Source of the DNA: Domibacillus enclensis | GTDB taxonomy: Bacteria; Bacillota; Bacilli; Bacillales; Domibacillaceae | Length of the DNA stretch: 64,000 nucleotides | Assembly: GCF_900156125.1 (NCBI RefSeq) | Contig: NZ_FTLX01000001.1 | Coordinates: 496,001-560,000, forward strand | Direction of reading: 5' to 3' | Part shown: positions 1-8,292 of the stretch, piece after piece | How the letters are laid out: every line of letters starts with the position of its first letter | Position numbering within the stretch: position 1 is the stretch's first letter | The notes under the pieces: model-generated | Database searches by the model: none | Told to the model about the DNA's origin: nothing | What the model saw: only the letters and a program-made list of their open reading frames with translations | Made by a program: the position numbers and the translations under genes

Positions 1-45
1 AAAAACAGCAACGAGTACGATTGCAGCAATATGAGTAATCGCAAT
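1..45 (-). CDS. spoIIIAD: Stage III sporulation protein AD, 5' end only
   Basis: Only the first 15 codons lie in the window, and the gene runs off the left edge. It directly follows spoIIIAC and encodes a hydrophobic start (I-A-I-T-H-I-A-A-I-V-L-V-A-V-F) like the first membrane segment of SpoIIIAD. An AGGAGCGG ribosome-binding site at 61-54 is followed 8 nt later by ATT. No ATG, GTG or TTG is in this frame after the spoIIIAC stop, so ATT is the apparent start. SpoIIIAD is part of the SpoIIIA-SpoIIQ channel between mother cell and forespore. Identity rests mainly on operon position. Confidence 0.7.
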   Translation of the reverse strand, partial: MAITHIAAIVLVAVF

Positions 46-61
46 AGGAAAACCGCTCCTG

Positions 62-265
62 TCATTGAAATAAGAAAACGGATTTTATTTTGTCAAAAAG
101 CTGTCCGACAATCGTTGCAGCCATAAACAAAATGTACAGAAAACCAAATAACGTGACCCACTGGGCGTATTCTTTTTTGCCGAGCTGCTCTAAAATCGTA
201 TGCAGAAAAGCGGCAATAATGCCAATGCCGGCAATTCTAAACAGCAAATCCACATCCACATTCAT
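62..265 (-). CDS. spoIIIAC: Stage III sporulation protein AC
   Basis: A 67-residue protein with two membrane segments (about residues 5-25 and 37-58), the usual size and shape of SpoIIIAC. In the family it is an integral part of the SpoIIIA-SpoIIQ feeding-channel complex in the outer forespore membrane, needed for sigma-G activity after engulfment. It lies 12 nt downstream of spoIIIAB, and its TGA stop (64-62) sits just before the spoIIIAD ribosome-binding site, as in the Bacillus spoIIIA operon. Assignment rests on sequence, size and gene order AA-AB-AC-AD. Confidence 0.93.
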   Translation of the reverse strand: MNVDVDLLFRIAGIGIIAAFLHTILEQLGKKEYAQWVTLFGFLYILFMAATIVGQLFDKIKSVFLFQ

Positions 266-277
266 GCAAGTCCCACC

Positions 278-790
278 CTATAAAAGCAATACGGCTGTCA
301 TCATGCCGCACAGCAGGCTAATTGACCGGATCATTCCGGCATACCGCTTTTCTTCTTCAGCCGCTTCTTCCCGCTGACGTTCAAGCTGCTTCAGTACAAG
401 CTGGAGCTTTCGTTTTTCCGCATCCCGGGAAACAGCACCCAGCATCGCCCCAGCCTGCTCGACAATTTGAACGTCTCTTTTTTTTAGCGAAAGCTTCGTT
501 GATTCATCGTGTACAATCCGTGTCCAGAGCTGCTCAGCTCCTTTGTCCCACACTGCCAGAGAAGCGGCAAACCGTTCAAACATCCTGCCGACCGGCTGAT
601 CGACAGACAGTGAAATCGACCGGGCCGCCGATTCCATCGATTCTGCTCCGTACGCAATCGATGATTCCAGCATCACAAGAGCTGTTTCAAACTGGCGAAT
701 TTGTTCCAACCGTTCACCATACGATCTGGATTTCAGCCAGCCAATCCAGAAGCTGGCTGCGATAATAAACATGGCGCCGGCCCATTTCAT
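278..790 (-). CDS. spoIIIAB: Stage III sporulation protein AB
   Basis: A 170-residue protein with an N-terminal membrane segment (about 5-20), a helical soluble middle and a C-terminal hydrophobic segment (about 155-170). This is the layout of SpoIIIAB, which resembles type II secretion F proteins. It is a component of the mother-cell-expressed SpoIIIA complex. Its ATG overlaps the end of spoIIIAA by 4 nt (ATGA), indicating translational coupling. Confidence 0.93.
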   Translation of the reverse strand: MKWAGAMFIIAASFWIGWLKSRSYGERLEQIRQFETALVMLESSIAYGAESMESAARSISLSVDQPVGRMFERFAASLAVWDKGAEQLWTRIVHDESTKLSLKKRDVQIVEQAGAMLGAVSRDAEKRKLQLVLKQLERQREEAAEEEKRYAGMIRSISLLCGMMTAVLLL

Positions 791-1680
791 CCTGACCGCA
801 TTCTTTCATGCTTTACAACCTTCCAGCTATGCGCTCCATCCAATTCTACATATAGCTCAAACAACCCGCTTTCTTTGATTTGGCGAATAACCGGTCTTCG
901 CACCGCTTCATCAAGCGACCGTGCGTGGACCGTTGCAATAACCGCAATTCCCGCATTTAGGGCTTCAGAAAGGGCCTGTGCGTCCTCCATCCGGCCGATT
1001 TCATCTACAACGAGAACATCCGGGCTCATTGACCGGATCATCATCATCATTCCTTCAGACTTCGGGCAGGCATCCAGTACATCTGTCCTTTTGCCGACAT
1101 CCAGCTGCGGGACCCCGTTTAAGCAGCCCGCGATTTCCGAACGCTCGTCCACAATACACGTTTTCAACGCCGGGATACGTCTTTTCTCGTTTCCGGTTCC
1201 CGCTACACGGGCAATATCACGCAGCAGCGTCGTTTTCCCCGATCTTGGCGGCCCGATCACCAGCATGCTTTTCCACCTTTGCTGGTACAGTGCCGGCAGC
1301 AGTCTGTCTGCTGTGCCCTTTTTTTCTTTTGCAATTCGAATATTAAAGAAAGACAGGTTTGTCATAGAAGAAACGGAGCCATTTTTCACAACAGCCTGGC
1401 CGGCCAGGCCGATTCGATGGCCGCCTTCGATCGTCAAATACCCGCGTTTTAATTGTTCTTCCAGACGATAAACAGAATGCTTTGTGATTTTATGAACAAA
1501 TGTGGTTCGGTCATGCTCAGAAAAGACAACCGGCAGCACGTGCGTCCTTGTACCGGACAGTTCAATTTCCTGTCCGGTTCGCAATCTGATTTCTTCAATC
1601 GTCGGGTCACATTTCAAAAGAGGACTGACAGCCTGATAGATCGTTTCGCTTAAATAAGGCAGGATCGTTTTGTAGGGCAA
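787..1680 (-). CDS. spoIIIAA: Stage III sporulation protein AA, ATPase
   Basis: This is the cytoplasmic ATPase of the SpoIIIA channel, related to secretion ATPases. The 297-residue product has a Walker A motif (GPPRSGKT, about 143-150) and a Walker B stretch (DVLVVDEIGR) with a DEIGR tail. The frame stays open upstream to 1929, but I choose TTG at 1680. It has a strong GGAGG 7 nt upstream, gives the family length (about 307 in B. subtilis) and lies just downstream of a sigma-E-like promoter. It is the first gene of spoIIIA. Confidence 0.93.
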   Translation of the reverse strand: MPYKTILPYLSETIYQAVSPLLKCDPTIEEIRLRTGQEIELSGTRTHVLPVVFSEHDRTTFVHKITKHSVYRLEEQLKRGYLTIEGGHRIGLAGQAVVKNGSVSSMTNLSFFNIRIAKEKKGTADRLLPALYQQRWKSMLVIGPPRSGKTTLLRDIARVAGTGNEKRRIPALKTCIVDERSEIAGCLNGVPQLDVGKRTDVLDACPKSEGMMMMIRSMSPDVLVVDEIGRMEDAQALSEALNAGIAVIATVHARSLDEAVRRPVIRQIKESGLFELYVELDGAHSWKVVKHERMRSG

Positions 1681-1707
1681 TCCGCCGCCTCCTTCCGCTC
1701 TTTTGAC

Positions 1708-1736
1708 ATTGTATGAACCCACACCCGGTTTTATCC
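1708..1736 (-). promoter_or_regulatory. Putative sigma-E promoter of the spoIIIA operon
   Basis: On the minus strand, CATACAAT (1715-1708) matches the sigma-E -10 consensus, and GGATAAA (1736-1730) lies 14 nt upstream as a -35-like element. It sits 28 nt before the spoIIIAA TTG start. spoIIIA is known to be sigma-E controlled in B. subtilis. The call is by motif only. Confidence 0.6.
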
Positions 1737-1764
1737 ATAAAAAAACCGCCAGATGGACTGGCGG
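1737..1764 (-). terminator. Terminator of the acyl-CoA dehydrogenase-like gene
   Basis: On the minus strand, a CCGCCAG/CTGGCGG hairpin with a 5-nt loop is followed by a run of T. It lies 17 nt after the stop of the gene ending at 1781, and its T tract abuts the putative spoIIIA -35 element. Confidence 0.8.
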
Positions 1765-1780
1765 CGGGTTCTGTTCGTGC

Positions 1781-2899
1781 TTATTCTGCTTTTTTGATTT
1801 CCGAAAGAGCAGCTTCGGCAAGTGTCCGGTAGGCGATATCGTCCATTGGCGGGTTATGAAGACCGGCACGGACATTTTGCCAATAGCGGTGGAGCGGATT
1901 TTTCTCCGACAGACTTCTGGCGCCGACAATTCGCATGGCTATGTCGGTCACATCCATTGCCGTGTTTGTAACGAACGCTTTGGCGGCAGCCATTTGCGGC
2001 TTGATCAGCTCATCCGGCTCCCGGTCGTACCATTCAGCTGTCCGGTATAAAAACTGCCGGGCGGCCATCAATTTCATCTCCATCTCGCCGATTGTTTGCT
2101 GCGTAACCGGCAATTCTCCAATGGGATGATCCAGCGCTGCCGGCTTATACGATCCTGCAAATTCAATCGCGTAATCCCTCGCTGCACCCGCAATCCCGAT
2201 ATAGCAGGCGGGAATGTGAAGCAGTGACCCCTTCCGGCGCGCACGATATGAATCATCCAGCGTTTCAACAATGTAGTGGGCAGGAATTCGAACGTTTTCC
2301 AGCACAAGATCATGGCTTGCTGTTCCGCGCATTGCCACACTATCCCACGTTTCGCGGATCGACACGCCATTAGACGCCATCGGGACCAGAAAAACGGCCG
2401 ACTCGTTTTTTTCAGGGATGGCGGCAGAAACAAATACATAATCCAATACAGGTGCGGCAGAGGTAAAGGTTTTTTCACCATTCAGCACATATTCCTGTCC
2501 ATCAAGAACGGCGGTTGTTTTAAAAGCTGCTCCCCGCAGCGGGCTGCCGGCATTCCGTTCGCTTGCCGCCGCATTGATCAGCTTTCCTTTTTGAATCTCC
2601 TCTATTAAAAAGTCCGCCATCTCTGGATTCCAGTGTTTGTATTCTGCATATTCCATTAAAATGCCGGTATGCCATCCGATCGAAAGACCGGTGGCGCCGC
2701 ATCCTTTTGCAATCAGCTCCTGGTGCTGAACAAATTCCACGAGTGACAGGCCGCCGTTTTGCGGCAGCATCGCTTTTGTATAGCCCACAGCCTTTAAGTC
2801 GTTTATGTTTTCAAACGGAAAAGAATTCAGCTCATCCAGTGCAGGCTCTCTTGATTGAAACACAGGAACGAGCGGTTTTAGTTTTTCTATTAGATTCAA
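1781..2899 (-). CDS. Acyl-CoA dehydrogenase family protein (YdbM-like)
   Basis: A 372-residue flavoprotein of the acyl-CoA dehydrogenase fold: N-terminal helical domain, middle beta domain with the NGEKTFTSAAP stretch (about 143-153), and C-terminal helical domain. The C-terminal motif around LHRYWQNVRAGLHNPPMDD resembles the type-2 branch that includes DszC-like flavin monooxygenases as well as true dehydrogenases, so the substrate and even the reaction type are open. It stands alone between efp and spoIIIA, where B. subtilis has yqhV, and has its own terminator. The closest family name I can give is YdbM. Confidence 0.75.
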   Translation of the reverse strand: MNLIEKLKPLVPVFQSREPALDELNSFPFENINDLKAVGYTKAMLPQNGGLSLVEFVQHQELIAKGCGATGLSIGWHTGILMEYAEYKHWNPEMADFLIEEIQKGKLINAAASERNAGSPLRGAAFKTTAVLDGQEYVLNGEKTFTSAAPVLDYVFVSAAIPEKNESAVFLVPMASNGVSIRETWDSVAMRGTASHDLVLENVRIPAHYIVETLDDSYRARRKGSLLHIPACYIGIAGAARDYAIEFAGSYKPAALDHPIGELPVTQQTIGEMEMKLMAARQFLYRTAEWYDREPDELIKPQMAAAKAFVTNTAMDVTDIAMRIVGARSLSEKNPLHRYWQNVRAGLHNPPMDDIAYRTLAEAALSEIKKAE

Positions 2900-2961
2900 T
2901 CCAATCGACCTTCTTTCTCTTCATCTTCTTTTATCCTACGAGCTCGCTCGGAAGAACGCAA

Positions 2962-2993
2962 ACAAAAAGAGCGCACCCTAAAAGGGTACGCTC
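2962..2993 (-). terminator. Terminator of efp operon
   Basis: On the minus strand, GAGCGTACCCT pairs with AGGGTGCGCTC (one internal mismatch) and is followed by TTTTTG. It lies 10 nt after the efp stop codon. Confidence 0.85.
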
Positions 2994-3003
2994 AAGTCAT
3001 CCA

Positions 3004-3561
3004 TTATGCGCGTGATACGTAAGAGCCGTCAGTTGTGTTGACGATTAGCACGTCACCTTCATTAACGAAAAACGGTACGTTAACGGAAAGGCCCGTTTCA
3101 ACAATCGCCGGCTTTGTGCCGCCTGATGCTGTATCGCCTTTAATGCCGGGCTCTGTTTCTGTCACTTTTAATTCTACTGTGTTTGGAAGCTCCACACCCA
3201 GTGTTTCTGAACCGAACATCATAATCGACACAGCCATGTTCTCTTTTAAAAACTTGAGCTCATACTCAATTTGAGAATCGGGAAGTTCAATTTGATCATA
3301 CGATTCTGTGTCCATAAAGACATGCTGATCACCATTCGCATACAAGTATTGCATACGGCGGTTATCAATTTGGGCTTTTCCTACTTTTTCACCGGCACGG
3401 AACGTTTTTTCCTGAATCGCGCCTGTGCGAAGGTTGCGTAGCTTTGAACGGACGAACGCCGCTCCTTTACCCGGTTTTACGTGCTGAAAGTCAACAACGC
3501 GCCAAATGCCGTTGTCTACTTCGATCGTTAAGCCTGTACGAAAGTCATTTACTGAAATCAT
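3004..3561 (-). CDS. efp: Elongation factor P
   Basis: EF-P relieves ribosome stalling at proline runs by binding between the P and E sites. The 185-residue product has the KOW-like N-terminal domain and two OB domains. The loop motif VKPGKGAAF places Lys32 at the tip, the residue modified in Bacillus EF-P (5-aminopentanol in B. subtilis). I start at ATG 3561, with AGGAGG about 8 nt upstream, rather than the longer open frame to 3627. It lies 22 nt downstream of the yqhT-type peptidase and ends at a clear terminator. Confidence 0.97.
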   Translation of the reverse strand: MISVNDFRTGLTIEVDNGIWRVVDFQHVKPGKGAAFVRSKLRNLRTGAIQEKTFRAGEKVGKAQIDNRRMQYLYANGDQHVFMDTESYDQIELPDSQIEYELKFLKENMAVSIMMFGSETLGVELPNTVELKVTETEPGIKGDTASGGTKPAIVETGLSVNVPFFVNEGDVLIVNTTDGSYVSRA

Positions 3562-3583
3562 GGTTTTAGTTCCTCCTGAGGGT

Positions 3584-4645
3584 TTACAAAATAATAAGTT
3601 CTTTAGCAGAATGTGTGAGCCGTTCATTCCCGTTTTCCGTCAGAACGATGTCATCTTCAATCCTTACACCGCCGACACCCGGCAAATAAATACCCGGTTC
3701 TACCGTGACAACCATACCTGACTGCAGCGGTTTATCGCTCAAAACAGAAAGTCTCGGGCTTTCGTGCACCTCTAACCCAAGTCCGTGCCCTGTGGAATGG
3801 CCAAACGCGTCACCATAGCCTTTGGATGAAATAATATCACGCGCCACCGCGTCTGCTTCCTTCCCCGTCATGCCCGGCTTAATTTGATCGACTGCCGCCA
3901 TTTGGGCTTCAAGCACAATGGAATAAATGTCTTTCAGCTGATCAGACGGTTCGCCAACTGCGACCGTTCTGGTGATGTCTGACGCGTACCCTTTGTAATA
4001 AGCGCCAAAATCGAGGGTGACAAAATCGCCCGATTCGATCTTTTTCTCACTTGCCACACCGTGCGGCAAAGCAGAACGCGCACCAGACGCAACAATAATA
4101 TCGAAGGAAGAAGAAGCTGCACCGCATTTTCTCATGAAAAATTCAAGCTCATTCGACACATCAATCTCCCGCACTCCTGGCTTTAAGAAATCAAGAATAT
4201 GCTTGAATGCTGCATCCGCAATATCACACGCTTCCTTTAATATCTTAATCTCTGATTCCGTCTTTATCAAGCGCAAGTTTTCAACCAGCCCCGCGACCGG
4301 TTGGAGAGCGCCGCTGAAATAGTTTTGAAGCAGTTCGAATTCCTGATAGGTTACATGTTCTTTTTCAAAGCCGAGTGTTTTGACACCGAGACGGTCTGCC
4401 TGTCTCATGGCTTCTTCAAAAAGCGATTTCGTATGCTGAATCACAGTGAAGCCTTCTGCTTGCTTAGCAGCTTGTTCTGTATAACGGAAATCGGTTAAAA
4501 AAATAGCCTCATTATGTGTAACCAACGCTGCGCCGGCTGTACCGGTAAATCCACTTATGTATCGCCGGTTGTACGGGCTCATCACAAAGAGTCCATCAAT
4601 TCCTTTTTGAGGCATTTGCGTACGCAAGTTTTCTATTTTTTTCAT
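3584..4645 (-). CDS. M24 family Xaa-Pro aminopeptidase (YqhT-like)
   Basis: A 353-residue metallopeptidase with a creatinase-like N-terminal domain (1-125) and a pita-bread catalytic domain. The five metal ligands can be assigned: two Asp in [17 protein letters not shown], His in [10 protein letters not shown], and Glu residues in VEPGIY and RIEDD. It is predicted to remove N-terminal residues preceding proline. It lies between aroQ and efp, co-oriented with short gaps. Pairing with efp is conserved in Bacillus and suits proline-linked peptide turnover, though that link is inference. Confidence 0.92.
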   Translation of the reverse strand: MKKIENLRTQMPQKGIDGLFVMSPYNRRYISGFTGTAGAALVTHNEAIFLTDFRYTEQAAKQAEGFTVIQHTKSLFEEAMRQADRLGVKTLGFEKEHVTYQEFELLQNYFSGALQPVAGLVENLRLIKTESEIKILKEACDIADAAFKHILDFLKPGVREIDVSNELEFFMRKCGAASSSFDIIVASGARSALPHGVASEKKIESGDFVTLDFGAYYKGYASDITRTVAVGEPSDQLKDIYSIVLEAQMAAVDQIKPGMTGKEADAVARDIISSKGYGDAFGHSTGHGLGLEVHESPRLSVLSDKPLQSGMVVTVEPGIYLPGVGGVRIEDDIVLTENGNERLTHSAKELIIL

Positions 4646-4648
4646 CCG

Positions 4649-5086
4649 TTAGTCCCCCTTGTTCACTAAAAAGTCCAGTGCCATTTCGTATCCACGCAGT
4701 CCGAACCCACACAATTGTCCGGCCGCATGAGCTGCGATCACCGAGTGGTGGCGAAATTCTTCACGGGCATGAATATTGGAAATATGTACTTCAACAACTG
4801 GCACGCTAATGCCCGCTACTGCATCGCCCAGCGCATAGCTGTAATGAGTAAACGCGCCCGGATTAAAGATAATGCCGTCCAGCCCTTCATCTTCTGCTAA
4901 ATGAAGTCTGTTGACAAGCTCTCCTTCCAAGTTCGATTGAAAGGTGACCACTTCTGCTCCTGCCTTCACGCCGCATTCTACAATTTGACTTTCCAGCTGA
5001 TCCAGCGTTGTGTAGCCGTAAATATGGGGCTCTCTCTTTCCGAGCCGGTTTAAATTCGCACCGTTCATCAGCAAAATCTTCTTCAT
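4649..5086 (-). CDS. aroQ: Type II 3-dehydroquinate dehydratase
   Basis: This enzyme catalyses step 3 of the shikimate pathway, 3-dehydroquinate to 3-dehydroshikimate. The 145-residue length is typical of the dodecameric type II enzyme. Hallmarks are NGANLNRLGKREP near the N terminus (Asn and active-site Arg), NPGAFTHYS in the middle and EVHISNIHAREEFRHHS in the second half. ATG 5086 is preferred to the adjacent GTG because of GGGTGA upstream. It is 3 nt from the yqhT-like gene, so they are probably cotranscribed with efp. Confidence 0.96.
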   Translation of the reverse strand: MKKILLMNGANLNRLGKREPHIYGYTTLDQLESQIVECGVKAGAEVVTFQSNLEGELVNRLHLAEDEGLDGIIFNPGAFTHYSYALGDAVAGISVPVVEVHISNIHAREEFRHHSVIAAHAAGQLCGFGLRGYEMALDFLVNKGD

Positions 5087-5146
5087 CACACGTCACCCGC
5101 TTCTTCGTTTTTCCCGACTAGTTTACCACACTCTGCTTTCGGCTGA

Positions 5147-5566
5147 CTACTTGCTCTGCTCGTACCACCAGGAAACAGACATACTAATAAACAAAGAATA
5201 GACGGACAAAAGCGCATAAAGCGTCACTAAATATAGAGCCTCTCGATCCGTAAACAAAAACAAGCAGAGGAACAGGAAAACGGAAATGACGATTCCCGAT
5301 AGGAAGGGCTTTCTTTTCCGCAGCAGTGCATAGTATAATGAAGACAGCACAATGGAAAGAAAAAGAATCAAAAGAGCAGCGATCACGATCTTCATCCCTT
5401 TAGACGACGGCATAATAGAAGCAAGCATCGGGGTCCATTTAATAAAATGAAATGTGTGCAAAAGCCAGCCCATTAAGAAAAGAAAAAAACCTGCGCCAAC
5501 CCCTATCTCAATTATTTTTTTCACCGAAAAATAATCAGAATTTTTAGATTTATTTTGCTGTACCAT
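5147..5566 (-). CDS. yqhR: YqhR-type conserved membrane protein
   Basis: A 139-residue protein with four predicted membrane segments (about 20-40, 52-70, 85-103, 108-130) and no catalytic motif that I can see. The AAGGAGGAATAAAT leader fixes the ATG. It is divergent from the yqhQ gene and upstream of aroQ-yqhT-efp, the position of yqhR in B. subtilis. Function is unknown, and the assignment is by position and topology. Confidence 0.75.
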   Translation of the reverse strand: MVQQNKSKNSDYFSVKKIIEIGVGAGFFLFLMGWLLHTFHFIKWTPMLASIMPSSKGMKIVIAALLILFLSIVLSSLYYALLRKRKPFLSGIVISVFLFLCLFLFTDREALYLVTLYALLSVYSLFISMSVSWWYEQSK

Positions 5567-5672
5567 ATTTATTCCTCCTTGAAGCAGTCATGCTTTTATT
5601 TTAGCCAGATTCCCGCTAAAATATGATTACTACCTGTCCAGTCATTGGATGAATGAAAGAAGGAACGAATAA

Positions 5673-6611
5673 ATGAGTAATGAAAAGCCTGTGTACGGCG
5701 GCCAGGCCGTCGTGGAAGGCGTTATGTTTGGCGGAAGAAAGCACACCGTTACCGCAGTGCGCCGCAACGATGGCTCGATCGACTATTTTCATTTGCCGCG
5801 TACCGTTCGTCCCGCCCTTCAAACGGTCAAAAAAATCCCTTTTCTCCGCGGCATTGTGGCCATATTGGAAGCGGCGGCTACAGGGTCAAAGCATTTAAAC
5901 TTTGCCAATGACCGGTACGACATCAATCCCGGCGAAGAAAACGTGCAGGAAGAAGAACCATCGAAATTAACGCTTGTGCTTGGCGTCGCACTCGTCGGTA
6001 TTTTATCGTTTTTGTTCGGAAAGTTTGTTTTTACGCTGGTTCCGCTTTTTTTAGCTGAACTGACCCGGCCTGTTTTCTCAAGCGACTTGTCACAAATTTT
6101 AATCGAAGGCCTGTTCAAGCTGATCCTGCTTCTCGTGTACATTTATGCGATATCGATGACACCATTAATTAAAAGGGTGTTCCAATATCACGGAGCCGAG
6201 CATAAAGTAATAAACGCCTATGAAAGCGGCCTGCCGCTCACAGTGGAAAATGTACAGAAATCGTCACGGCTTCATTACCGGTGCGGATCGAGCTTTATTT
6301 TGTTCACCGTCATCGTTGGGGTGTTTGTGTATATGCTCGTACCGCTTGAGCCACTGTATGTCCGTGTCCTGAACCGGCTTGCGCTGATCCCGGTTGTGCT
6401 CGGCATTTCGTTTGAAGTGTTGCAGCTGACGAATAAGGTGCGGGATATCCCGGTACTAAAATGGCTCGGGTATCCAGGGCTCTGGCTGCAGCTGTTAACA
6501 ACGAAAGAACCGTCTGATGATCAGGCGGAAGTCGCGATCGCTTCTTTTGAGAAACTAATTTCCATTGAAGAAAGTGCTGAAAAAGGATTAAAAGCCGATG
6601 AAATTGTCTAA
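5673..6611 (+). CDS. yqhQ: DUF1385 family membrane protein (YqhQ)
   Basis: A 312-residue protein beginning with the family signature YGGQAVVEGVMFGGRKHTV. It has several membrane segments (about 105-135, 150-170, 208-230, 235-255) and a conserved YHGAEHKVINAYE motif that looks like a polar or metal-binding site. B. subtilis YqhQ has this layout. Biochemical function is not established. The gene is divergent from yqhR and followed 37 nt later by the small yqhP-like gene in the same direction. Confidence 0.9.
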   Translation: MSNEKPVYGGQAVVEGVMFGGRKHTVTAVRRNDGSIDYFHLPRTVRPALQTVKKIPFLRGIVAILEAAATGSKHLNFANDRYDINPGEENVQEEEPSKLTLVLGVALVGILSFLFGKFVFTLVPLFLAELTRPVFSSDLSQILIEGLFKLILLLVYIYAISMTPLIKRVFQYHGAEHKVINAYESGLPLTVENVQKSSRLHYRCGSSFILFTVIVGVFVYMLVPLEPLYVRVLNRLALIPVVLGISFEVLQLTNKVRDIPVLKWLGYPGLWLQLLTTKEPSDDQAEVAIASFEKLISIEESAEKGLKADEIV

Positions 6612-6648
6612 TATGTAAGTATCACTATTTTTCCGGGAGGTGGCTTTA

Positions 6649-7032
6649 ATGAATGTTCGTACTGTTATCGTTTCTGTCATTGCCGCGCTCGCTGCCATTG
6701 GTCTCGTGAACATGATGATCACCTCTCCCGGGCAGCTCGTGCGTCAAGTTGTATTCGGTGTCATTACGGCTGCGATTATTCTCTTTTTACTCCGCCTGTT
6801 CATGCAAAACCGCGGAGGCGGAAATCGCCGGGAGGACCGTGCGTACTCCAAGGCAGTAAAGCAATCAAAAAAACGCCATACCACGAAAACAGGCACGAAA
6901 CCGAAGCCATCGCGCTCCGTAGCATTTACAGCCAAGCCGAAAAAGAAAACAGCCCGCCGAAAAAAAGCCTCTCATTTGACCGTTATCGAGGGCAATAAAG
7001 GAAAACGCGGCTCCCGCGCTTCGTCAGAATAA
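6649..7032 (+). CDS. YqhP / SA1362-type small membrane protein
   Basis: A 127-residue protein with two N-terminal membrane segments (about 4-24 and 32-50) and a very basic, Lys/Arg-rich C-terminal tail. I start at ATG 6649, 7 nt after GGGAGGTGG. The upstream in-frame GTG (6640) overlaps that ribosome-binding site. Position after yqhQ and topology match YqhP/SA1362 proteins of Bacilli. Function is unknown; the tail could bind nucleic acid or anionic lipid (inference). Confidence 0.7.
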   Translation: MNVRTVIVSVIAALAAIGLVNMMITSPGQLVRQVVFGVITAAIILFLLRLFMQNRGGGNRREDRAYSKAVKQSKKRHTTKTGTKPKPSRSVAFTAKPKKKTARRKKASHLTVIEGNKGKRGSRASSE

Positions 7033-7063
7033 CTCTGCCACCCCCGTGGGAGAGTTTTTTATT
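7029..7063 (+). terminator. Terminator after the yqhP-like gene
   Basis: AACTCTGCCAC and GTGGGAGAGTT form a hairpin followed by TTTTATTTT, directly overlapping the stop codon. Confidence 0.8.
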
Positions 7064-7108
7064 TTGGTGAAGACCACTTTTGACATTTCACAAATGCTCC
7101 TTGTAAAA

Positions 7109-7150
7109 CAGAAAAATCCGGACGGCCACAGGGGTCATCCGGATTTTCTG
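7109..7150 (-). terminator. Terminator of nrdJ
   Basis: A 10-bp stem (AAAATCCGGA/TCCGGATTTT) with a 15-nt loop, 21-60 nt past the nrdJ stop. The AT ends of the stem give a T run on either strand. Confidence 0.7.
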
Positions 7151-7170
7151 TTCATTCATTTGCGTTTATT

Positions 7171-8292
7171 TTACAATCCGCATTTCAGCTGGGCACCGCA
7201 ATTTGTGCATGTGTTGCAGCCGCCAAGCTCCTCAACTGTGCCTTTGCGGCAGACCGGACATGTATTGCCGACCTCACTGCCGATGGTCACATTGGTTGAA
7301 CGAAGATCTTGAATCGTATCGATCAGAACCACATGGTTTTCATGCTCTCTCGGCTCCTGCTTTTCTTCTTCATCCCAGTTGTTTTCTTCTGCCTTCAAGG
7401 TCAGTACTTGCGAATCACGGCTTCCATCTACGTAAACCGTTCCACCCTTCGCTCCGCCTTTATACAAGCGCTCATACACGCTTTCAACCTGCTCCACTGT
7501 GTAGCCGCGCGGCGCGTTGACCGTTTTGGAAATCGAGCTGTCAATCCAGCGCTGAATCACACACTGAACATCCGCGTGCGCTTCCGGTGCCAGGCTCATC
7601 GCCGTCACGAAATAATCCGGCAGGTTATCTGGATCTGCCTGCGGGTTGCGCTCGACATAATCCTTCACAATATCCGCTTTTACCTCGATAAATTTGCCAA
7701 GGCGTCCGCTCCGGTAATACGTGAATGAGAAGTAAGGCTCAAGTCCTGTTGATACACCGACCATCGTGCCTGTTGATCCTGTTGGGGCAACCGTTAATAA
7801 ATGGCTGTTCCGGATCCCGTTTTCCACGATCGCTTCACGAACGTGCTCCGGCATTTTTTTCATGTAGCCTGTGTTGATAAATGCATCGCGCAGACGGCTT
7901 GTTTCTTCCTGTGTGCCGCCTTCAAGGAATGGGAAGCTGCCCTTTTCCTTCGCCAGCTCAACAGACGCCTCATACGCGGTGACCGCAATGGCTTCAAACA
8001 CTTCATCGACAAGCTGGTTGCCTGCTTCCGAGCCATATTCTTTTTCACAGTAAATAAGCAAATCGGCAAGACCCATAACACCAAGACCTACACGACGCTC
8101 GCCGAGTGCCTGCTTTTTGTTTTCATCTAAGAAGTAAGGTGTCGCGTCGATTACGTTGTCCTGCATCCGGACACCGGTGCGAACCGTTGCTTTTAATTTA
8201 TCAAAATTAACTGTTTTTGTTTCTTTGTCTGCCATTTCCGCCAGATTCACTGCTGCGAGGTTGCAGACAGAAAATGGTGCGAGGGGCTGCTC
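7171..8292 (-). CDS. nrdJ: B12-dependent ribonucleotide reductase, exon 2 (C-terminal 373 residues)
   Basis: C-terminal part of class II ribonucleotide reductase, which uses adenosylcobalamin to reduce ribonucleotides to deoxyribonucleotides. The frame starts at the first base after the intron with GAG CAG CCC CTC (E-Q-P-L), the direct continuation of NPCG in exon 1. Glu481 is the catalytic glutamate of the N-x-C-x-E loop. It carries the barrel segment with LTVAPTGSTG and ends in a Cys-rich tail (CPVC...CNTCTNC...C), the redox relay that re-reduces the active site. Alone it has no ribosome-binding site and only a TTG that is intron sequence. It is not a separate gene or pseudogene. Confidence 0.93.
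   Translation of the reverse strand, partial: EQPLAPFSVCNLAAVNLAEMADKETKTVNFDKLKATVRTGVRMQDNVIDATPYFLDENKKQALGERRVGLGVMGLADLLIYCEKEYGSEAGNQLVDEVFEAIAVTAYEASVELAKEKGSFPFLEGGTQEETSRLRDAFINTGYMKKMPEHVREAIVENGIRNSHLLTVAPTGSTGTMVGVSTGLEPYFSFTYYRSGRLGKFIEVKADIVKDYVERNPQADPDNLPDYFVTAMSLAPEAHADVQCVIQRWIDSSISKTVNAPRGYTVEQVESVYERLYKGGAKGGTVYVDGSRDSQVLTLKAEENNWDEEEKQEPREHENHVVLIDTIQDLRSTNVTIGSEVGNTCPVCRKGTVEELGGCNTCTNCGAQLKCGL

Noticed and set aside
1681-1929. Longer spoIIIAA start (380 residues)
   Set aside because: The extension overlaps the terminator, promoter and the end of the neighbouring gene and has no family counterpart; TTG 1680 has the ribosome-binding site.
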